64,000 nt of DNA from Brevibacillus composti (GTDB lineage Bacteria; Bacillota; Bacilli; Brevibacillales; Brevibacillaceae), in NCBI RefSeq assembly GCF_016406105.1, contig NZ_CP066308.1, positions 3,858,001 through 3,922,000 of the forward strand, written 5' to 3'. Of this stretch, positions 63,363 to 64,000 are shown piece by piece. Within the stretch, counting starts at the first letter, position 1; each line of letters opens with the position of its first letter. Below the pieces are notes generated by a model. That model had not been told where the DNA came from. It searched no databases and saw nothing but the letters and a program-made list of their open reading frames with translations. The translations under genes and the position numbers were made by a program.

Positions 63363-64000
63363 TCCCGTTTGCCAAGGCCGTGCTTTTTGATATGGTATTG
63401 CAGGCTTTGCCTGGTAATCCCCAGCTTTTTGGCGGTTTTGGAGATATTCCAGCCCGTCTCTTCCAATGTCTGTTGAATATAGTGCACATGAGAGGCCGAG
63501 AAGATCGATGTCAGCGGCCTCTTTTTTGTTTCCTTCTGCTTCTGCTCGATTGCCCGGTAGCCGGGATCCGCAAAAATCTTCCTTCTCATATAAGCCGGCA
63601 GGTGATCCACCTCGATCGCCTCGTCCGTCTCGCTCGCCCGGATCACCACATTTTCGATCAGATGCTCCAATTCCCGCGTATTGCCGGGCCATGGATACGC
63701 CAGGAATACCTCGAGCAGCTCCTCGGAAAACGGCGGTACGTACTTGGAGAACTTTTTGCTGTAGTAGGCGAGGAAATAGTCGGTGAAGAACCGGATGTCC
63801 TCCTTGCGCTCACGCAGAGGAGGGATGTAGATGCTGGTGTGGGCGATCCGGTAGAACAAGTCCAGCCGCATCTTCCCTTCTTCGATCAGCTTCTCGGGAT
63901 CCTCGTTGGAGGCGCTGATAACCGTGCACTCCACCGGCGTCACTTCGTTGGACCCCACACGCCGCACCAGCCGCTCCTGCAAGACGCGCATCAGCTTGGA
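63359..64000 (-). CDS. Sigma-54-dependent activator, C-terminal part (continues past window)
   Basis: The C-terminal 210 or more residues of an NtrC-type enhancer-binding protein. The visible AAA+ part runs from the RVLQERLVRRVGS region through ISASNEDPEKLIEEGKMRLDLFYRI, PPLRERKEDIRFF and YPWPGNTRELEHLIENV. A linker and a Fis-type helix-turn-helix follow (NISKTAKKLGITRQSLQYHIKKHGL). The N-terminal sensory part and the start lie beyond base 64000. It would activate sigma-54 promoters with the RpoN encoded at 55011. Its signal cannot be inferred; RocR-like proteins have a similar C terminus. Confidence 0.92.
   Translation of the reverse strand, partial: SKLMRVLQERLVRRVGSNEVTPVECTVISASNEDPEKLIEEGKMRLDLFYRIAHTSIYIPPLRERKEDIRFFTDYFLAYYSKKFSKYVPPFSEELLEVFLAYPWPGNTRELEHLIENVVIRASETDEAIEVDHLPAYMRRKIFADPGYRAIEQKQKETKKRPLTSIFSASHVHYIQQTLEETGWNISKTAKKLGITRQSLQYHIKKHGLGKRD

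Overview
The window looks like a chromosome segment of a spore-forming Firmicute of the Paenibacillaceae type, probably Brevibacillus or a close relative. This is inference from gene content and order (secG-rnr-smpB-ssrA, cggR-gap-pgk-tpiA-gpmI-eno, sigma-54 gene next to cggR, CtsR-type clpP promoter, T-box and preQ1 riboswitches); no database was consulted.

Bases 1-5200 hold a reactive-sulfur operon on the minus strand that resembles the Bacillus subtilis yrkEFHIJ set: rhodanese-metallo-beta-lactamase fusion, TauE/SafE exporter, TusA-rhodanese fusion, DsrE protein, TusA, and a frameshifted DsrE remnant at the window edge. CstR/CsoR-like operators precede it. An IS4-family element has inserted between dsrE and tusA, exactly at the dsrE stop codon.

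Bases 5270-34485 form a mosaic accessory region delimited by three tmRNA (ssrA) sequences: a 3' fragment at 5537, a diverged 5'-truncated copy at 13479, and the intact gene at 34130-34485. Between the first two lie an ilvBNC operon under two tandem, nearly identical T-box leaders, a truncated hsmA gene, and a three-gene transposon. Between the second and third lie two same-length IS1182-family copies bracketing a defence cluster (Mrr-type endonuclease, HsdM, HsdS, HsdR, then a DUF6932-like nucleotidyltransferase with an unrecognised partner protein), an IS21 element, an IS3 element, and two serine recombinases placed directly beside the intact ssrA. Serial island integration at ssrA is the simplest reading.

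Bases 34500-41500 return to the core genome: smpB, rnr (ribosome rescue and RNA decay, next to their RNA partner ssrA), a group II intron inserted just after the secG terminator, secG, a membrane-anchored cytochrome c and a small membrane protein. Bases 41600-45760 hold a Fur-box-flanked iron-siderophore ABC system. Bases 45960-54530 hold the glycolytic operon with CggR and its operator; an NhaC-family antiporter is unusually embedded between cggR and gapA, and tpiA appears to start with CTG. Bases 54730-64000 hold a glutaredoxin-like protein, sigma-54, tRNA-Arg(CCG), several small proteins, a branched-chain amino acid binding protein, an ECF sigma/anti-sigma pair with a bactofilin-like membrane protein, clpP, a preQ1-controlled queT, and the C-terminal part of a sigma-54 activator cut by the window end.
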